This document shows positions 16,685 to 26,557 of a DNA stretch of 43,287 nt, piece after piece (the stretch's first letter is position 1; each line of letters starts with the position of its first letter). The translations under genes and the position numbers were made by a program. The notes under the pieces were generated by a model, which was not told where the DNA came from, did no database searches, and worked only from the letters and a program-made list of their open reading frames with translations. Origin of the DNA: Proteus faecis (GTDB taxonomy: Bacteria > Pseudomonadota > Gammaproteobacteria > Enterobacterales > Enterobacteriaceae); contig NZ_PENZ01000036.1 in the NCBI RefSeq assembly GCF_003144395.1, positions 1 to 43,287 of the forward strand, in the 5' to 3' direction.

Positions 16685-18793
16685 TTACTGAGGAGGGCGA
16701 TAAAAACAGTGCTCATAATAGAGACTGATTTTATTCATGCGTTGGTTGTTTTGTCGCCGACGCCGGATGATAAGAAATAGGTTCAATATTAAGAACCCAA
16801 TAGCGATAAACAATAATAACGTATTACCAATGTAATATAACATTGTCATCGAATCTGGCAGGCTATGTAAAAATATCTGTAACGTACCATTCGCATCGAC
16901 AACCATGCCTGTTATTACCCCACCCGTATCAAAAGGTGTATGTAATAAAATATCGGATAAACGTTGTAGTTCTCGCCACTGTTCTAACGGAGTAGGTTCA
17001 AACACGGAGTTTGAACTTGAAGCGTAATCAACAAGCTGTTTTCTTTCATCACTGATTAACAGTACCCCACCCGGAGGAGGACTGTTTAACAGTATTGCGG
17101 CTTTATCTATTTCTCGGTAGATAAAAGAAGATGTGGTGGTGTCGATAAGCTTTTCCAAGGCCTCAGCACTCACTGCACGTAATAAAACATTGGTTCCGGT
17201 TAATTTACCACTTTCAGCTCGTTGAACCAATGCATCCCAATCATTGACATTACTTAAGTTAACTAGCGCCATTTTCAGGCGAATACATTCATTTTCTCGC
17301 GGGCATAAATCCTGTGTTTTCAACACAATACCATCAAAATTATCTAACAAATTCATCCCTGATTTAGTGATCGCTTGGCCTAAACTTGGATTAACTCGGT
17401 TATTAGAAACAGGATGTAATTGCTCTTCGACCATATGTAATAAAGCGGCAGCTTTTTCTATCGTGCTCGATTCAGGCATTGGCATTGGATTACTGTTATT
17501 CCAGTAAATCCCTGAGCAATCAAAAGGCGCAAAAATCGTTTTATTATTCTTACTGGATAAATTAGGTGGCATGTAGCACATCCCAACCCCTTTTGCTTGG
17601 ATAATATCCCCGACATGTAAATCAGTTGTTTCCAGTTCAGTAAAATTGGTGACTAAATGAGGTTCTGTATCTTTAAGCCATGAAAAACTGAGTTTCATTG
17701 AAAGGGAAAGAGGTTGATAAAGATACAACATGCCAATAATAAACAGGCTCCAGAAAACGAAAATAATATTTTTAATATAGCGTTTATATGGATAATTTTT
17801 TTCTTCATCATGCAATGAAAGGTAGTTTCCTTGCTTTACAACATGATGACTTGGATACATTTCTAAATAAGTCACCTTATCAATATCACTTTGAATATAA
17901 GGCTCCCAATGAGGTGGATAAACAAGATCAATCCCCCCTAAAGAAACATTTTTTACCTGCCCATGATCAAAATTGCCAAAAAGCCCCCAGCGCTTTAAAC
18001 GCCCTTTAAAACAGTGAATTTCTTGTTTACGTGGTTTGATCAGAGGGTTGTGGATCAAAAAAATACCAACAGCAAGAAAAGCACCACCAGTCGCTAGGAT
18101 CCACGGCAGAAAAACTTGAGGCATCATTAAGGCTGTTAGACACAACGTGAGCCCTATACAAATAAAAGAGCCATCCCAAAAACCAGATGAGTTATGTAAT
18201 CGATATTCTTCGTTGGTTTCTTCTCGGATTTGTAATAAGTGAGCCGCATCACCTTCATTCTTTTGAATTGTTGAGGAACCATTTGCCAATATAGGTTCAG
18301 AGAGCTGTTTTAAACTTAAAGCAGAAAAATGAATTTTTTCATCTTTTAAGAAATGTCCATTCACACCAACAACGATAGGGATCGAAGGGGTACAAACAAC
18401 ATCGAGGACGTTTTCTTGCTGAAGATAAGGAACAAGTAGCGGGGGAATGTGAATTTCTACAGCATCAATATAATAACGCCAATGATTTAATCCTTCACTA
18501 GAACCAGCAAAGCGGTTGACGATATTTCTTAAAGTAGTAACGACTTCACCTTTAATCGGCATCTCGGGGAAGTTTTGTAATGAATAGCCAGAAGAGAAGT
18601 CAGATGTGCCAAAATAAGATAAATAATCACTAATAAGCCCATAGTCATCAGAAGTGAGCTTGCGATAAGTAGGTTTTGCAAGAGATGGGAGATGATGTGA
18701 ACCATCAAGCCGCCTTCTTTTAAAAAATAGAAAGGCGGCCATTATAAATAGGCTTATCATCAAGATAGCCAATATAATGACTGATAGTCTCAT
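16685..18793 (-). CDS. igaA: Rcs phosphorelay repressor IgaA (UmoB)
   Basis: IgaA is an inner-membrane protein that holds the Rcs envelope-stress phosphorelay in check through contact with RcsD. In P. mirabilis the orthologue is UmoB, found as an upregulator of the flhDC flagellar master operon and therefore of swarming. The start chosen is the ATG at 18791-18793, giving 702 residues and a clean first membrane helix directly after MRLS. Further hydrophobic segments lie near residues 205-245 and 340-360, with a long periplasmic region and a last helix before a basic tail (RRRRQ). The periplasmic part contains a cysteine pair (CPRENEC), among other cysteines. It heads the igaA-hslR-hslO group. 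Confidence 0.94.
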   Translation of the reverse strand: MRLSVIILAILMISLFIMAAFLFFKRRRLDGSHHLPSLAKPTYRKLTSDDYGLISDYLSYFGTSDFSSGYSLQNFPEMPIKGEVVTTLRNIVNRFAGSSEGLNHWRYYIDAVEIHIPPLLVPYLQQENVLDVVCTPSIPIVVGVNGHFLKDEKIHFSALSLKQLSEPILANGSSTIQKNEGDAAHLLQIREETNEEYRLHNSSGFWDGSFICIGLTLCLTALMMPQVFLPWILATGGAFLAVGIFLIHNPLIKPRKQEIHCFKGRLKRWGLFGNFDHGQVKNVSLGGIDLVYPPHWEPYIQSDIDKVTYLEMYPSHHVVKQGNYLSLHDEEKNYPYKRYIKNIIFVFWSLFIIGMLYLYQPLSLSMKLSFSWLKDTEPHLVTNFTELETTDLHVGDIIQAKGVGMCYMPPNLSSKNNKTIFAPFDCSGIYWNNSNPMPMPESSTIEKAAALLHMVEEQLHPVSNNRVNPSLGQAITKSGMNLLDNFDGIVLKTQDLCPRENECIRLKMALVNLSNVNDWDALVQRAESGKLTGTNVLLRAVSAEALEKLIDTTTSSFIYREIDKAAILLNSPPPGGVLLISDERKQLVDYASSSNSVFEPTPLEQWRELQRLSDILLHTPFDTGGVITGMVVDANGTLQIFLHSLPDSMTMLYYIGNTLLLFIAIGFLILNLFLIIRRRRQNNQRMNKISLYYEHCFYRPPQ

Positions 18794-19146
18794 TTTTTCC
18801 CCATACTTATACTGATGCTGCGTAGTAACAATAACAAATTTAAAACCCTGCCCAACATAAGGCAATTCCTATTCTTTTGTTCTATTTTTTATTTAAATAC
18901 AATAGATTATATTTTTGAAGTCGCGTTATAATTTATATCTATTATCAAGTTTATATCCGCTAACGATGCTATCTTCAGGTAAAATAGCGAATCAATAAAT
19001 AATAATATTCTCAAAAAATCAATAAATAACTAGGTTTAATAGCGGAGTGTACTCAATTTTCCTTTAAAAGCTAAATCTAATTGTTAGATTTATTTTGTCA
19101 TTAATGTGTTAAATTCAGGTTAATCTCTATTCTGTCAGGGGCTGTT

Positions 19147-19698
19147 ATGAAAGAACTAAAAAAACCCAATATATTAAACATTGATAACATCGCCCGTTCT
19201 CGATTATTTCAGATCCAATCCGTTAATCTAGAGTTTAGTAACGGAGAAAAACGCACTTATGAGCGAATGAAACCCGCTAATCGTGAAGCCGTTATGATTG
19301 TTCCTATCATTGATGACAATCTTATTCTTATTCGTGAATACGCTGTTGGTATCGAAAATTACGATTTTGGTTTTCCAAAAGGCGCAATTGATCCTGGTGA
19401 AAATGCCCTACAAGCTGCCAACCGTGAACTAAAAGAAGAAATTGGCTATGGTGCCCACTCATTCATAGAACTCGCTAAGCTTTCTATGGCGCCATCTTAC
19501 TTTTCTAGCAAAATGAACATTGTCATTGCACGTGACCTTTATCCAGAACAACTCGAAGGGGATGAGCCTGAGCCGCTGTTCCAAATACATTGGCCTATTG
19601 CAAAAATGATGGACTTACTCGATCATCCAGACTTTACAGAAGCTCGTAATGTCAGTGCCCTTTTCTTAGCTCACCGCTATCTATTACAAAATAAATAG
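19147..19698 (+). CDS. nudE: ADP compounds hydrolase NudE
   Basis: NudE is a Nudix hydrolase that cleaves ADP-ribose, NADH and diadenosine compounds. The 183 residues match the family length. The Nudix box is complete at residues 79-101: Gly79, Glu85, then REL (93-95), Glu97, Glu98 and Gly100. The N-terminal part ending in YDFGFPKGAIDPGE is typical of the ADP-ribose pyrophosphatase subgroup. It is divergent from igaA and convergent with mrcA, the same order as in E. coli. The ribosome site AGGGG precedes the ATG. Two 13-nt direct repeats lie in the gap upstream (18990 and 19017). Confidence 0.95.
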   Translation: MKELKKPNILNIDNIARSRLFQIQSVNLEFSNGEKRTYERMKPANREAVMIVPIIDDNLILIREYAVGIENYDFGFPKGAIDPGENALQAANRELKEEIGYGAHSFIELAKLSMAPSYFSSKMNIVIARDLYPEQLEGDEPEPLFQIHWPIAKMMDLLDHPDFTEARNVSALFLAHRYLLQNK

Positions 19699-19704
19699 AT
19701 AATA

Positions 19705-19732
19705 AAAAACCGGACGTTAACATCCGGTTTTT
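19705..19732. terminator. Bidirectional terminator between nudE and mrcA
   Basis: The stem AAAAACCGGA/TCCGGTTTTT has an 8-nt loop and T-runs on both strands. It serves both convergent genes. Confidence 0.88.
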
Positions 19733-19744
19733 ATTTTTGATTAA

Positions 19745-22279
19745 TTAGAATAACTCGTTAGATTCGCCATTATCCTCAAAAATCTTTGTTCCTACTTCAT
19801 TTTTTGCTCTTTCTGTCGGTTGAGTCCCTTCAATAAAATATTCTTTCATTGAAGGGCCATCACCTGCTAATTTCCCAGTTCTTCTATCAATTTGAACGGC
19901 CACAACACCTTGTGGTACAGGCATCATATTAACTGGTACGCCATCTAGAGCCACTTTCATAAAGTCGTTCCAAATAGGTTGAGCTGTTTTCGCCCCCGCT
20001 TCACCACCACTCGCGGCAGTTCGACCTAAATTGCGACTACTATCATCAAAACCAATCCAAGCTGTAGCAACAATATTGGCACCATATCCAGAGAACCATG
20101 CATCTTTAGAACTGTTTGTTGTTCCTGTCTTACCACCAATATCTTGACGTTTAAGATCACGAACAGCACGCCAACCAGTACCAGACCATCCCGGTTCACC
20201 CACAAGGTTTGTTCTTAATGCATCATGCATTAAGTAAGCCAGAGGTGTGCTAATAACATGTGGCGCATAAGGGCTTTCTTTTACAGTCTCAGCTAATGGT
20301 GCTTGTTCTAATTCAATTTCAGGCGTAGCCACTGCTGGCTGAGATTTATTAGATTGAGCAACGTTTTCCATATAGTCATCAGATAACGCAATAGAACGCA
20401 TGGTATCGCCGTAAATAACAGGGATATCAGTGCAATCTGGGCAAGCTAGCTTTGGTTTTGCAGTAAACAGCTCTTCACCATCCGCATTTTCAATACGTTG
20501 GATATAGTAAGGTTCGATAAGATATCCGCCGTTTGCCATAACAGCAAATCCTCGCACCATTTGCATTGGTGTAAAGGATGGTGATCCTAATGCTAAAGAT
20601 TCTGTTCTATCAATATTTTGATTAGGGAAACCAAAACGTAATAGATAATCAGCAGCATAATCGACCCCCATTGCACGCATTGCACGTACCATCACCACGT
20701 TTTTAGACTGGCCTAAACCTTGACGTAAACGAATAGGGCCAGCATACGTTGGTGGGGAGTTTTTAGGACGCCAATCTGTGCCTGCGCCCGCATCCCAACG
20801 GCTAATAGGTAAATCATTAAGCAATGTGGATAACGTCAATCCTTTGTCTAATGCAGCTGCATATAAGAAAGGTTTGATATTTGAACCAACTTGGCGTAAA
20901 GATTGAGAAACTCGGTTAAATTTACTGATCTCAAAATCAAAACCACCAACCAGCGCAATAATTCCGCCATTAATAGGATCTAACGCAACAAACGCCGCAT
21001 TCACTTCTGGAATCTGTGCTAATACCCAATTGTTTTCGTTATTTTGACGTACCCATATTTGCTCACCAACACGCACAACGGCATCAACCTTTGTTGGTGT
21101 TGGGCCTTGAGAGGTGTCAGAAATAAATTTACGAGCCCAACGCACCGCTTTTAAATCTAGCGTAATATTGTCGCCCGTTTTTAAGATAACTTTGGCTTCT
21201 TTCGCATCAGCGGATAACACAACAGCAGGAATTAAAGGACCATAAGTTTGGATCCCTTTTAATTTTTTGTTGATAGCTTCGTTATCCCATGGCGTTTGCC
21301 CTTCACGCCACAGAACTTCTTGAGCACCACGGTAACCATGACGCATATCATAGTCGATAACATTGTCACGCAAGGCTTTTTCTGCTGCTAATTGATCTTT
21401 ACGAACAATGGTAGTGTAAATTTTATAGCCATCGGTATAAGCATTTTCACCATAGCGCTCATACATTTCCATTCTCACCATTTCTGTGAGATAAGGTGCA
21501 GAAAAATCAATTTGCGGTGCATGGTATTTCGCAACAATAGGCTCGGCTTTTGCACTTTCATATTGTGCACGAGTGATATAGTTCTCTTCATACATACGCT
21601 GTAAAACGATATTACGACGTTTTAAAGCGCGATCATAAGAATAGAGTGGGTTAAGTGTAGATGGCGCTTTCGGTAAACCAGCAATTACTGCCATTTCATT
21701 TAAGCTAAGTTCATGAACACTTTTACCAAAGTACACATAAGCCGCAGCACCCACACCATAAGCACGGTTGCCTAGATAAATTTTATTTAAATACAGTGCT
21801 AAAATTTCATCTTTAGTGAGCTCTTTCTCAATGCGGATCGCCAAAAAGGCTTCTTTTATTTTCCGCATTAACTTCTTCTCAGGTGTTAAAAAGAAATTTC
21901 GAGCTAATTGTTGCGTAATGGTACTCGCGCCTTGAGAGGCTTGTCCTGATGTTAATGCCACTACAACAGCACGCGAGATCCCAATAGGGTCAATACCGTG
22001 GTGTTCACGAAAACGTGTATCTTCTGTTGCAATAAAGGCATTAATAAGTTGAGGAGGCATCTCCTCCAATGTTAGCGGTAAACGACGTTTTTCGCCGTAT
22101 TGCGCGATCAACTCTCCGTCTGCACTAAATACCTGCATAGGGGTTTGTAAACGAACATCTTTTAATGTCGCGACATCGGGCAACTGAGGCTCAACATACT
22201 TATACATACCATATATCGAGGCTGCTCCCAAAATTATGCAAGCAAAAACGAAGATGAAAAAATATTTTAAGAACTTCAC
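19745..22279 (-). CDS. mrcA: Penicillin-binding protein 1A
   Basis: PBP1A is a bifunctional peptidoglycan glycosyltransferase and transpeptidase, anchored in the inner membrane by an N-terminal helix (residues 5-25). The product has 844 residues (E. coli 850). The glycosyltransferase domain shows EDTRFREHHGIDPIGI with the catalytic Glu near residue 87, and QGASTITQQLARNFFL. The transpeptidase domain shows the active-site motif SNIKPFLY (SxxK), the triad SKN in GQSKNVV, and KTGTT near residue 720. An OB-like insert lies between them. In E. coli its activator is LpoA, not in this window. It is divergent from the hof operon, as in E. coli. Confidence 0.96.
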   Translation of the reverse strand: MKFLKYFFIFVFACIILGAASIYGMYKYVEPQLPDVATLKDVRLQTPMQVFSADGELIAQYGEKRRLPLTLEEMPPQLINAFIATEDTRFREHHGIDPIGISRAVVVALTSGQASQGASTITQQLARNFFLTPEKKLMRKIKEAFLAIRIEKELTKDEILALYLNKIYLGNRAYGVGAAAYVYFGKSVHELSLNEMAVIAGLPKAPSTLNPLYSYDRALKRRNIVLQRMYEENYITRAQYESAKAEPIVAKYHAPQIDFSAPYLTEMVRMEMYERYGENAYTDGYKIYTTIVRKDQLAAEKALRDNVIDYDMRHGYRGAQEVLWREGQTPWDNEAINKKLKGIQTYGPLIPAVVLSADAKEAKVILKTGDNITLDLKAVRWARKFISDTSQGPTPTKVDAVVRVGEQIWVRQNNENNWVLAQIPEVNAAFVALDPINGGIIALVGGFDFEISKFNRVSQSLRQVGSNIKPFLYAAALDKGLTLSTLLNDLPISRWDAGAGTDWRPKNSPPTYAGPIRLRQGLGQSKNVVMVRAMRAMGVDYAADYLLRFGFPNQNIDRTESLALGSPSFTPMQMVRGFAVMANGGYLIEPYYIQRIENADGEELFTAKPKLACPDCTDIPVIYGDTMRSIALSDDYMENVAQSNKSQPAVATPEIELEQAPLAETVKESPYAPHVISTPLAYLMHDALRTNLVGEPGWSGTGWRAVRDLKRQDIGGKTGTTNSSKDAWFSGYGANIVATAWIGFDDSSRNLGRTAASGGEAGAKTAQPIWNDFMKVALDGVPVNMMPVPQGVVAVQIDRRTGKLAGDGPSMKEYFIEGTQPTERAKNEVGTKIFEDNGESNELF

Positions 22280-22394
22280 CTTAAATTTCCCATGTAGTGT
22301 GAATTGGGCGGTTTATAAACAAACAGTGCGTAGTATAAAGGTAACGCCTCTTTGAAAATAGGCAATTACTCATCAATAGATATGGATATCACTT

Positions 22395-23219
22395 ATGGAA
22401 ACACACAATTATCAGATTGGTATTGAAATTAACACTCATCATATCAATGCAATTTTGGTATTTCAGCAGAATAAACAATGGAAGATCAGTACATTTTGGC
22501 AATTCCCTTTACCTCTTAATGACGATTTAAATGATATAAAATTAAGAAAAATCTTAATGGATTGGCGTAAAAACTTACCCTTTATTAATAATGTTACGCT
22601 TTCTCTACCGGATCATTATGAAAGCTATCAAATTATCCCTCTGCCTCATACAGTTTCCCTTACATCAGCAGCATGTTATCGATTAGCGCAACTACGAGCT
22701 ACATCTTACACACAAAATACAAAAATCCCTGTTAATTTTGATTATCGACAGAATAAGGATAAACTTGCTATTCATCTGTGCCACAAAACGATTTTAGATA
22801 AGTATATTGACTTATTTTCTCGAATAAACTTAACAGTAACAGCGATTGATACCCCAGCATGTGCACTGCGTTATTTAGCAACTTACCTTAACCTATCACC
22901 TCAAAATCCACTTTTATACTGTAAAAACAAAACACTACTTTGGGTATCATCTGATGAAAATATGCCTCATTACGGTACTCTTACCTATGAAAACCAACAA
23001 GAACAACAAACTTGTATTTACCAATTAATAGAAAAATATCATTGGTCATTAAAACAGTGTTACTTAACAGGCGATAACGAAGAATATTTTAGCCAGTTGA
23101 TGCCTATTTGGCCCAATCGTTCCCACAACTTATTTGAAACAACGTCAGATAAAGATCTCATTCCACTTGTTGCATTAGGTTTAGCATTACGCCCTAAAGA
23201 GGTGTTATGTATCAAATAA
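22395..23219 (+). CDS. hofM: PilM-like protein HofM
   Basis: A 274-residue actin-fold PilM family protein, first gene of the hof operon. It begins with the family-typical YQIGIEINTHHINAILV, the first phosphate-binding loop of the fold. In type IV pilus machines PilM binds the cytoplasmic tail of PilN and links the inner-membrane platform to the motor. Similarity to E. coli HofM is weak, and the assignment rests on fold-type motifs plus gene order. E. coli hof genes are silent in ordinary growth but support use of DNA as a nutrient. The 3' end overlaps hofN by 13 nt. It starts 115 bp from the divergent mrcA gene. Confidence 0.85.
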   Translation: METHNYQIGIEINTHHINAILVFQQNKQWKISTFWQFPLPLNDDLNDIKLRKILMDWRKNLPFINNVTLSLPDHYESYQIIPLPHTVSLTSAACYRLAQLRATSYTQNTKIPVNFDYRQNKDKLAIHLCHKTILDKYIDLFSRINLTVTAIDTPACALRYLATYLNLSPQNPLLYCKNKTLLWVSSDENMPHYGTLTYENQQEQQTCIYQLIEKYHWSLKQCYLTGDNEEYFSQLMPIWPNRSHNLFETTSDKDLIPLVALGLALRPKEVLCIK

Positions 23220-23776
23220 ATTATCTACCTTGGCGCCACCGTTTATTTAAACAAAAAGCATTGTTATGGCTTTCTCAAACACTATCATTGCTCATAATCA
23301 TTTTCGTTGTATGTAGCTATTGCACCTATCATTTGGCACAAAAACAATCACTTATAACAGACCAACAACACCAGACTCAACAACAAGAAGATTTATTACT
23401 AAAACAACTCGATATATATCAAAAACAGAAAAAACAGACACTTTTACGCTATCAACACTACTCTCTCTATTATCAAAACTGGTTACGTTATTTACATTAC
23501 ATTCGCTTCTTTCGAGCTATCGAAACACATCTTCCCGCAACGGGTTGGATTAGCCACTATGATGAGGCAGATAATCAACGCTCACTGCACATCTCGCTCC
23601 CCAAAACACAATCACTCACCTTTATTACCAACCTTAAAAGTCATCCAGCTTTAGCCTCTTTAGCGCTGAGTTATGTGCAACAAAGCAAAATTGATCCGTT
23701 TTACACAGAAGTATATTTAAACGGAAAATTAGAAGAACAAGAGCGATGGAGTGACGATGATGAGGGAACACAATGA
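23207..23776 (+). CDS. hofN: PilN-like protein HofN
   Basis: A 189-residue bitopic inner-membrane protein. The short cytoplasmic start MYQINYLPWRHRL carries the INxLPWR motif that PilN proteins use to bind PilM. A single membrane helix follows (residues 20-40), then a Gln-rich coiled-coil stretch and a small periplasmic domain ending near DPFYTEVYLNGKLE. It overlaps hofM by 13 nt and hofO by 4 nt (ATGA), which indicates translational coupling. It forms the inner-membrane alignment complex with HofO. Confidence 0.88.
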   Translation: MYQINYLPWRHRLFKQKALLWLSQTLSLLIIIFVVCSYCTYHLAQKQSLITDQQHQTQQQEDLLLKQLDIYQKQKKQTLLRYQHYSLYYQNWLRYLHYIRFFRAIETHLPATGWISHYDEADNQRSLHISLPKTQSLTFITNLKSHPALASLALSYVQQSKIDPFYTEVYLNGKLEEQERWSDDDEGTQ

Positions 23777-24303
23777 AAAAAAATGCACAATGGCTGTTAC
23801 TTATTGCGTTTTTACCTAAGTGGAAACTAACTTTACTAAGCTTAATGATACCTTTTATTACTCTGCTAGCTTATTACCTCTTTATCTACACCGACTACCA
23901 GCAAGAAATAACCCAACAACACCTAGAAATAGCACAAAGACTAAAGCGAATTAATCACCATCAAAACACATTAAACACAATGCCATCAATGAATTCACTA
24001 ATCACACAACAGATAGATTATGACATTCCATTCGATAACTCACCGGTTAGTGAGCAATTACAACGCTTACTGATGATTTATCAATTTATCCCCGAAATTT
24101 GGGAAAACACGCCCAACTCGTTACATAAACTCACATTTACTTTGTCTTATTCTCAGTTTTTAACACTATTGGAATGTCTCAATCAAACAAGTTTAGCACT
24201 GATTTCTCTGAATATTTTCCCAATAGAAAACCATCTAATTTCAGTACAAATGAGCCTGACAGAACTAAGTTATCCTCATGCAATACAGGGTGATATATCA
24301 TGA
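23773..24303 (+). CDS. hofO: PilO-like protein HofO
   Basis: A 176-residue inner-membrane protein with a basic cytoplasmic start, one membrane helix (about residues 17-38), a coiled-coil segment and a small periplasmic domain. This is the plan of PilO/HofO, the partner of PilN. Sequence similarity is low, so the call rests on architecture and position. It starts in a 4-nt overlap with hofN, and the next gene starts in another 4-nt overlap. In E. coli hofP stands between hofO and hofQ; here that gene is absent as a separate frame. Confidence 0.8.
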   Translation: MKKNAQWLLLIAFLPKWKLTLLSLMIPFITLLAYYLFIYTDYQQEITQQHLEIAQRLKRINHHQNTLNTMPSMNSLITQQIDYDIPFDNSPVSEQLQRLLMIYQFIPEIWENTPNSLHKLTFTLSYSQFLTLLECLNQTSLALISLNIFPIENHLISVQMSLTELSYPHAIQGDIS

Positions 24304-25403
24304 TAAAGATAGGCATGTTAATCGCCATATTATGTATAACAACCACCATTTGGGCTCACACCCGAGATCCCTTTTTTCCTCAGAATATCGATAACGAAAC
24401 GATATCCTCTACCTTTATTGAAGAACGAATATCAACGACAGAGCAACCTGAAGAATTGCATCACCAACTTTTTCCTTTAAATTATGCAGATGCACAGAGA
24501 TTAGGTGACCAACTAACTAATCACACTATTCCATTACTTAGTCAGCAAGGGCGGGTTATTATTGATAGAGAAGCGAATAGCCTTTCAATTGTTGATAATA
24601 GTAAAACACTGTCTGAAATAGAAGATTGGCTAAAACTACGGGACACCCCACAACAACAAGTTCATATCACCGCGCATATTGTCAGTAGCAGTCAGGATGC
24701 TTTAAATGAATTAGGCACTCAATGGGGATTACAAGCATTAAAAACACAAACCGAAACAACATCCACAATACCTAATGCGATTTCAACAACCTCCTCACTT
24801 AATTCAGCGTTATCAACACCTTCACTCTCTGCACTATCACTCCATCAAAACACCAAAAATCCCCTTCACTATATTGCATTTAACATTGCCAGAATCAATG
24901 GACGCCTATTAGAGCTTGAATTAAGCGCGTTAGAACAAGAGAAACAATTATCTATTATTGCAAGTCCACGACTAACAACCGCTCATGAAAAAACAGCATC
25001 CATCAAACAAGGAACGGAGATCCCCTATGTCAGTCGAGATAATGAAATTACACGAGTTCAATTTAAAGAAGCTGTCTTGGGTATGGAAGTCACACCCATT
25101 ATTCAAAAAGATAAAAAGATAAGGTTAATACTTAAAATTAGTCAAAACACACCGGGCATTGCTCTTGTTCAAGGTGGAAGTGAACATCTGTCAATTGATA
25201 AACAAGAGATCAGCACAGAAGTGGCAATTCGTGATGGAGAAACCATTATGTTAGGAGGTATATTTCAGCAAAAACAGCAAGAGCACACGGCAAAAATACC
25301 CTTCTTATCCTCTATTCCCTTACTCGGCGTACTTTTCAGTCATAAAAGAGATCAACACAGTCGCCATGAATTGGTTATTTTTATTACACCCAAATTAATC
25401 TAA
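24300..25403 (+). CDS. hofQ: HofQ-type secretin, apparent hofP-hofQ fusion lacking the STN domain
   Basis: The product has 367 residues, against about 412 for E. coli HofQ. Residues 1-19 are a signal peptide, and residues 22-27 read RDPFFP, the hallmark just after the HofP/PilP leader. From about residue 45 the sequence follows HofQ: a secretin N1-type domain (FPLNYADAQRLGDQL), then the secretin domain with NGRLLELELSALEQEKQLSI, IASPRL, IKQGTEIPY and VQFKEAVLGMEVTP, ending LVIFITPKLI. The STN (N0) domain that normally precedes the N1 domain is missing. The simplest explanation is an in-frame deletion joining the start of hofP to the interior of hofQ. The secretin would form the outer-membrane pore for pilus or DNA passage. 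Whether it works without STN is unknown. Confidence 0.85.
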   Translation: MIKIGMLIAILCITTTIWAHTRDPFFPQNIDNETISSTFIEERISTTEQPEELHHQLFPLNYADAQRLGDQLTNHTIPLLSQQGRVIIDREANSLSIVDNSKTLSEIEDWLKLRDTPQQQVHITAHIVSSSQDALNELGTQWGLQALKTQTETTSTIPNAISTTSSLNSALSTPSLSALSLHQNTKNPLHYIAFNIARINGRLLELELSALEQEKQLSIIASPRLTTAHEKTASIKQGTEIPYVSRDNEITRVQFKEAVLGMEVTPIIQKDKKIRLILKISQNTPGIALVQGGSEHLSIDKQEISTEVAIRDGETIMLGGIFQQKQQEHTAKIPFLSSIPLLGVLFSHKRDQHSRHELVIFITPKLI

Positions 25404-25981
25404 TTTTTTATGTAAAAAGTAATTTTATTATAAAATACAATTAATTATATGTTTTTTACCAAGATTAAATTGAGAGTTATTCATTGTTTTTTCTTATAAT
25501 CTGTATTTATAGATTTGACGATGAGGACGATTTAGCTTACAAGGGTTAGCTAATTTGAGTGAGCCTGAAACATCACAATAAAAATACGGATACATTTTAT
25601 GCACTTCCTCTATTCTTGGAGGTAGGGCTTTTTATATGTAATATTGATCGATTGATGACGAAAAAGACAATATTATCAGATGCGGTTTTCCGACTAAATT
25701 GTGTTAGAATCTCCGCATTGCCAACAAAGATAATTACTTTTTAGTAGTTTTCGTTATGTACTGTGGGCAAAGGGATTTTTATCCTATGTTGTCACTTATG
25801 ACAGCATGTGGTTATTTTATAGCGATCTACTGAAAGAACTCAGTCTTATTATGAGAGTGGATAACAAATGTTATCAGGCATGAATTAGATAAACACTCAT
25901 AAATTTCAGTTTAGGTCCCGTCGCTGAATGAATTTGGCGGGGCGGGTTATCATTAACGAATATCTTAGTAATACCAAAAAC
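25404..25981. other. Leader region between hofQ and aroK
   Basis: This gap has no supportable gene; small open frames in it lack ribosome sites and family similarity. It must contain the aroK promoters and a long 5' leader. An inverted pair TTAGCT (25532-25537) and AGCTAA (25548-25553) can form a small hairpin. An extended -10 candidate is listed separately at 25702-25710. Confidence 0.45.
25702..25710 (+). promoter_or_regulatory. Candidate extended -10 promoter of aroK
   Basis: The sequence TGTTAGAAT holds an extended -10 (TGn followed by TAGAAT). It gives a predicted start near 25717 and a leader of roughly 265 nt before aroK. No good -35 is visible, which is common for extended -10 promoters. 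Other promoters may exist nearer the gene. Confidence 0.45.
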
Positions 25982-26503
25982 ATGGCAGAGAAACGTAATA
26001 TCTTTCTGGTTGGGCCTATGGGTGCCGGCAAAAGCACTATTGGTCGTCAGTTAGCTCAACAACTTAGTATGGAGTTTTATGATTCCGATCAGGAAATTGA
26101 GCGGCGTACAGGTGCGGATGTAGGTTGGGTATTTGATGTTGAAGGCGAAGAAGGCTTCCGTCAACGAGAAGAGAAAATAATCAACGAACTTACTGAAAAA
26201 CAAGGCATTGTACTTGCAACCGGTGGTGGTTCGGTGAAATCGCGAGAAACCCGTAACAGACTATCTGCACGTGGTGTGGTTGTTTATTTAGAAACCAACA
26301 TTGAAAAACAACTCGCTCGTACCCAACGTGATAAAAAACGTCCTTTATTGCAAGGTGTTGAACCTGTGCGTGATGTCTTAGAGACATTAGCTGAAGAACG
26401 TAATCCTCTTTATGAAGAGATTGCTGACATCACTATTCATACTGATGATCAGAGTGCAAAAATTGTAGCCAATCAAATAATTGAATTATTAGAAAAAAAC
26501 TAA
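25982..26503 (+). CDS. aroK: Shikimate kinase 1
   Basis: AroK phosphorylates shikimate at the 3-hydroxyl with ATP, the fifth step of chorismate synthesis. From the ATG at 25982 the product has 173 residues, the same as E. coli AroK, and begins [19 protein letters not shown] with the Walker A motif. The frame is open 18 codons upstream, but those residues are not family-like. The ribosome site for the chosen start is weak. The shikimate-binding DSDQEIERR, the GGGSV motif and the lid arginines in [11 protein letters not shown] are present. aroB follows after 54 nt. This is the first gene of the aroKB-damX-dam-rpe-gph-trpS cluster. Confidence 0.96.
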   Translation: MAEKRNIFLVGPMGAGKSTIGRQLAQQLSMEFYDSDQEIERRTGADVGWVFDVEGEEGFRQREEKIINELTEKQGIVLATGGGSVKSRETRNRLSARGVVVYLETNIEKQLARTQRDKKRPLLQGVEPVRDVLETLAEERNPLYEEIADITIHTDDQSAKIVANQIIELLEKN

Positions 26504-26557
26504 TAAATTCAGCTATTTACAAGGTTAAGTAAAGACAATAAGAAGAAGGCCACTGTT

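Noticed and set aside
25559-25744. A 61-codon open frame in the aroK leader.
   Set aside because: No ribosome site or family similarity; the predicted promoter of aroK lies inside it.
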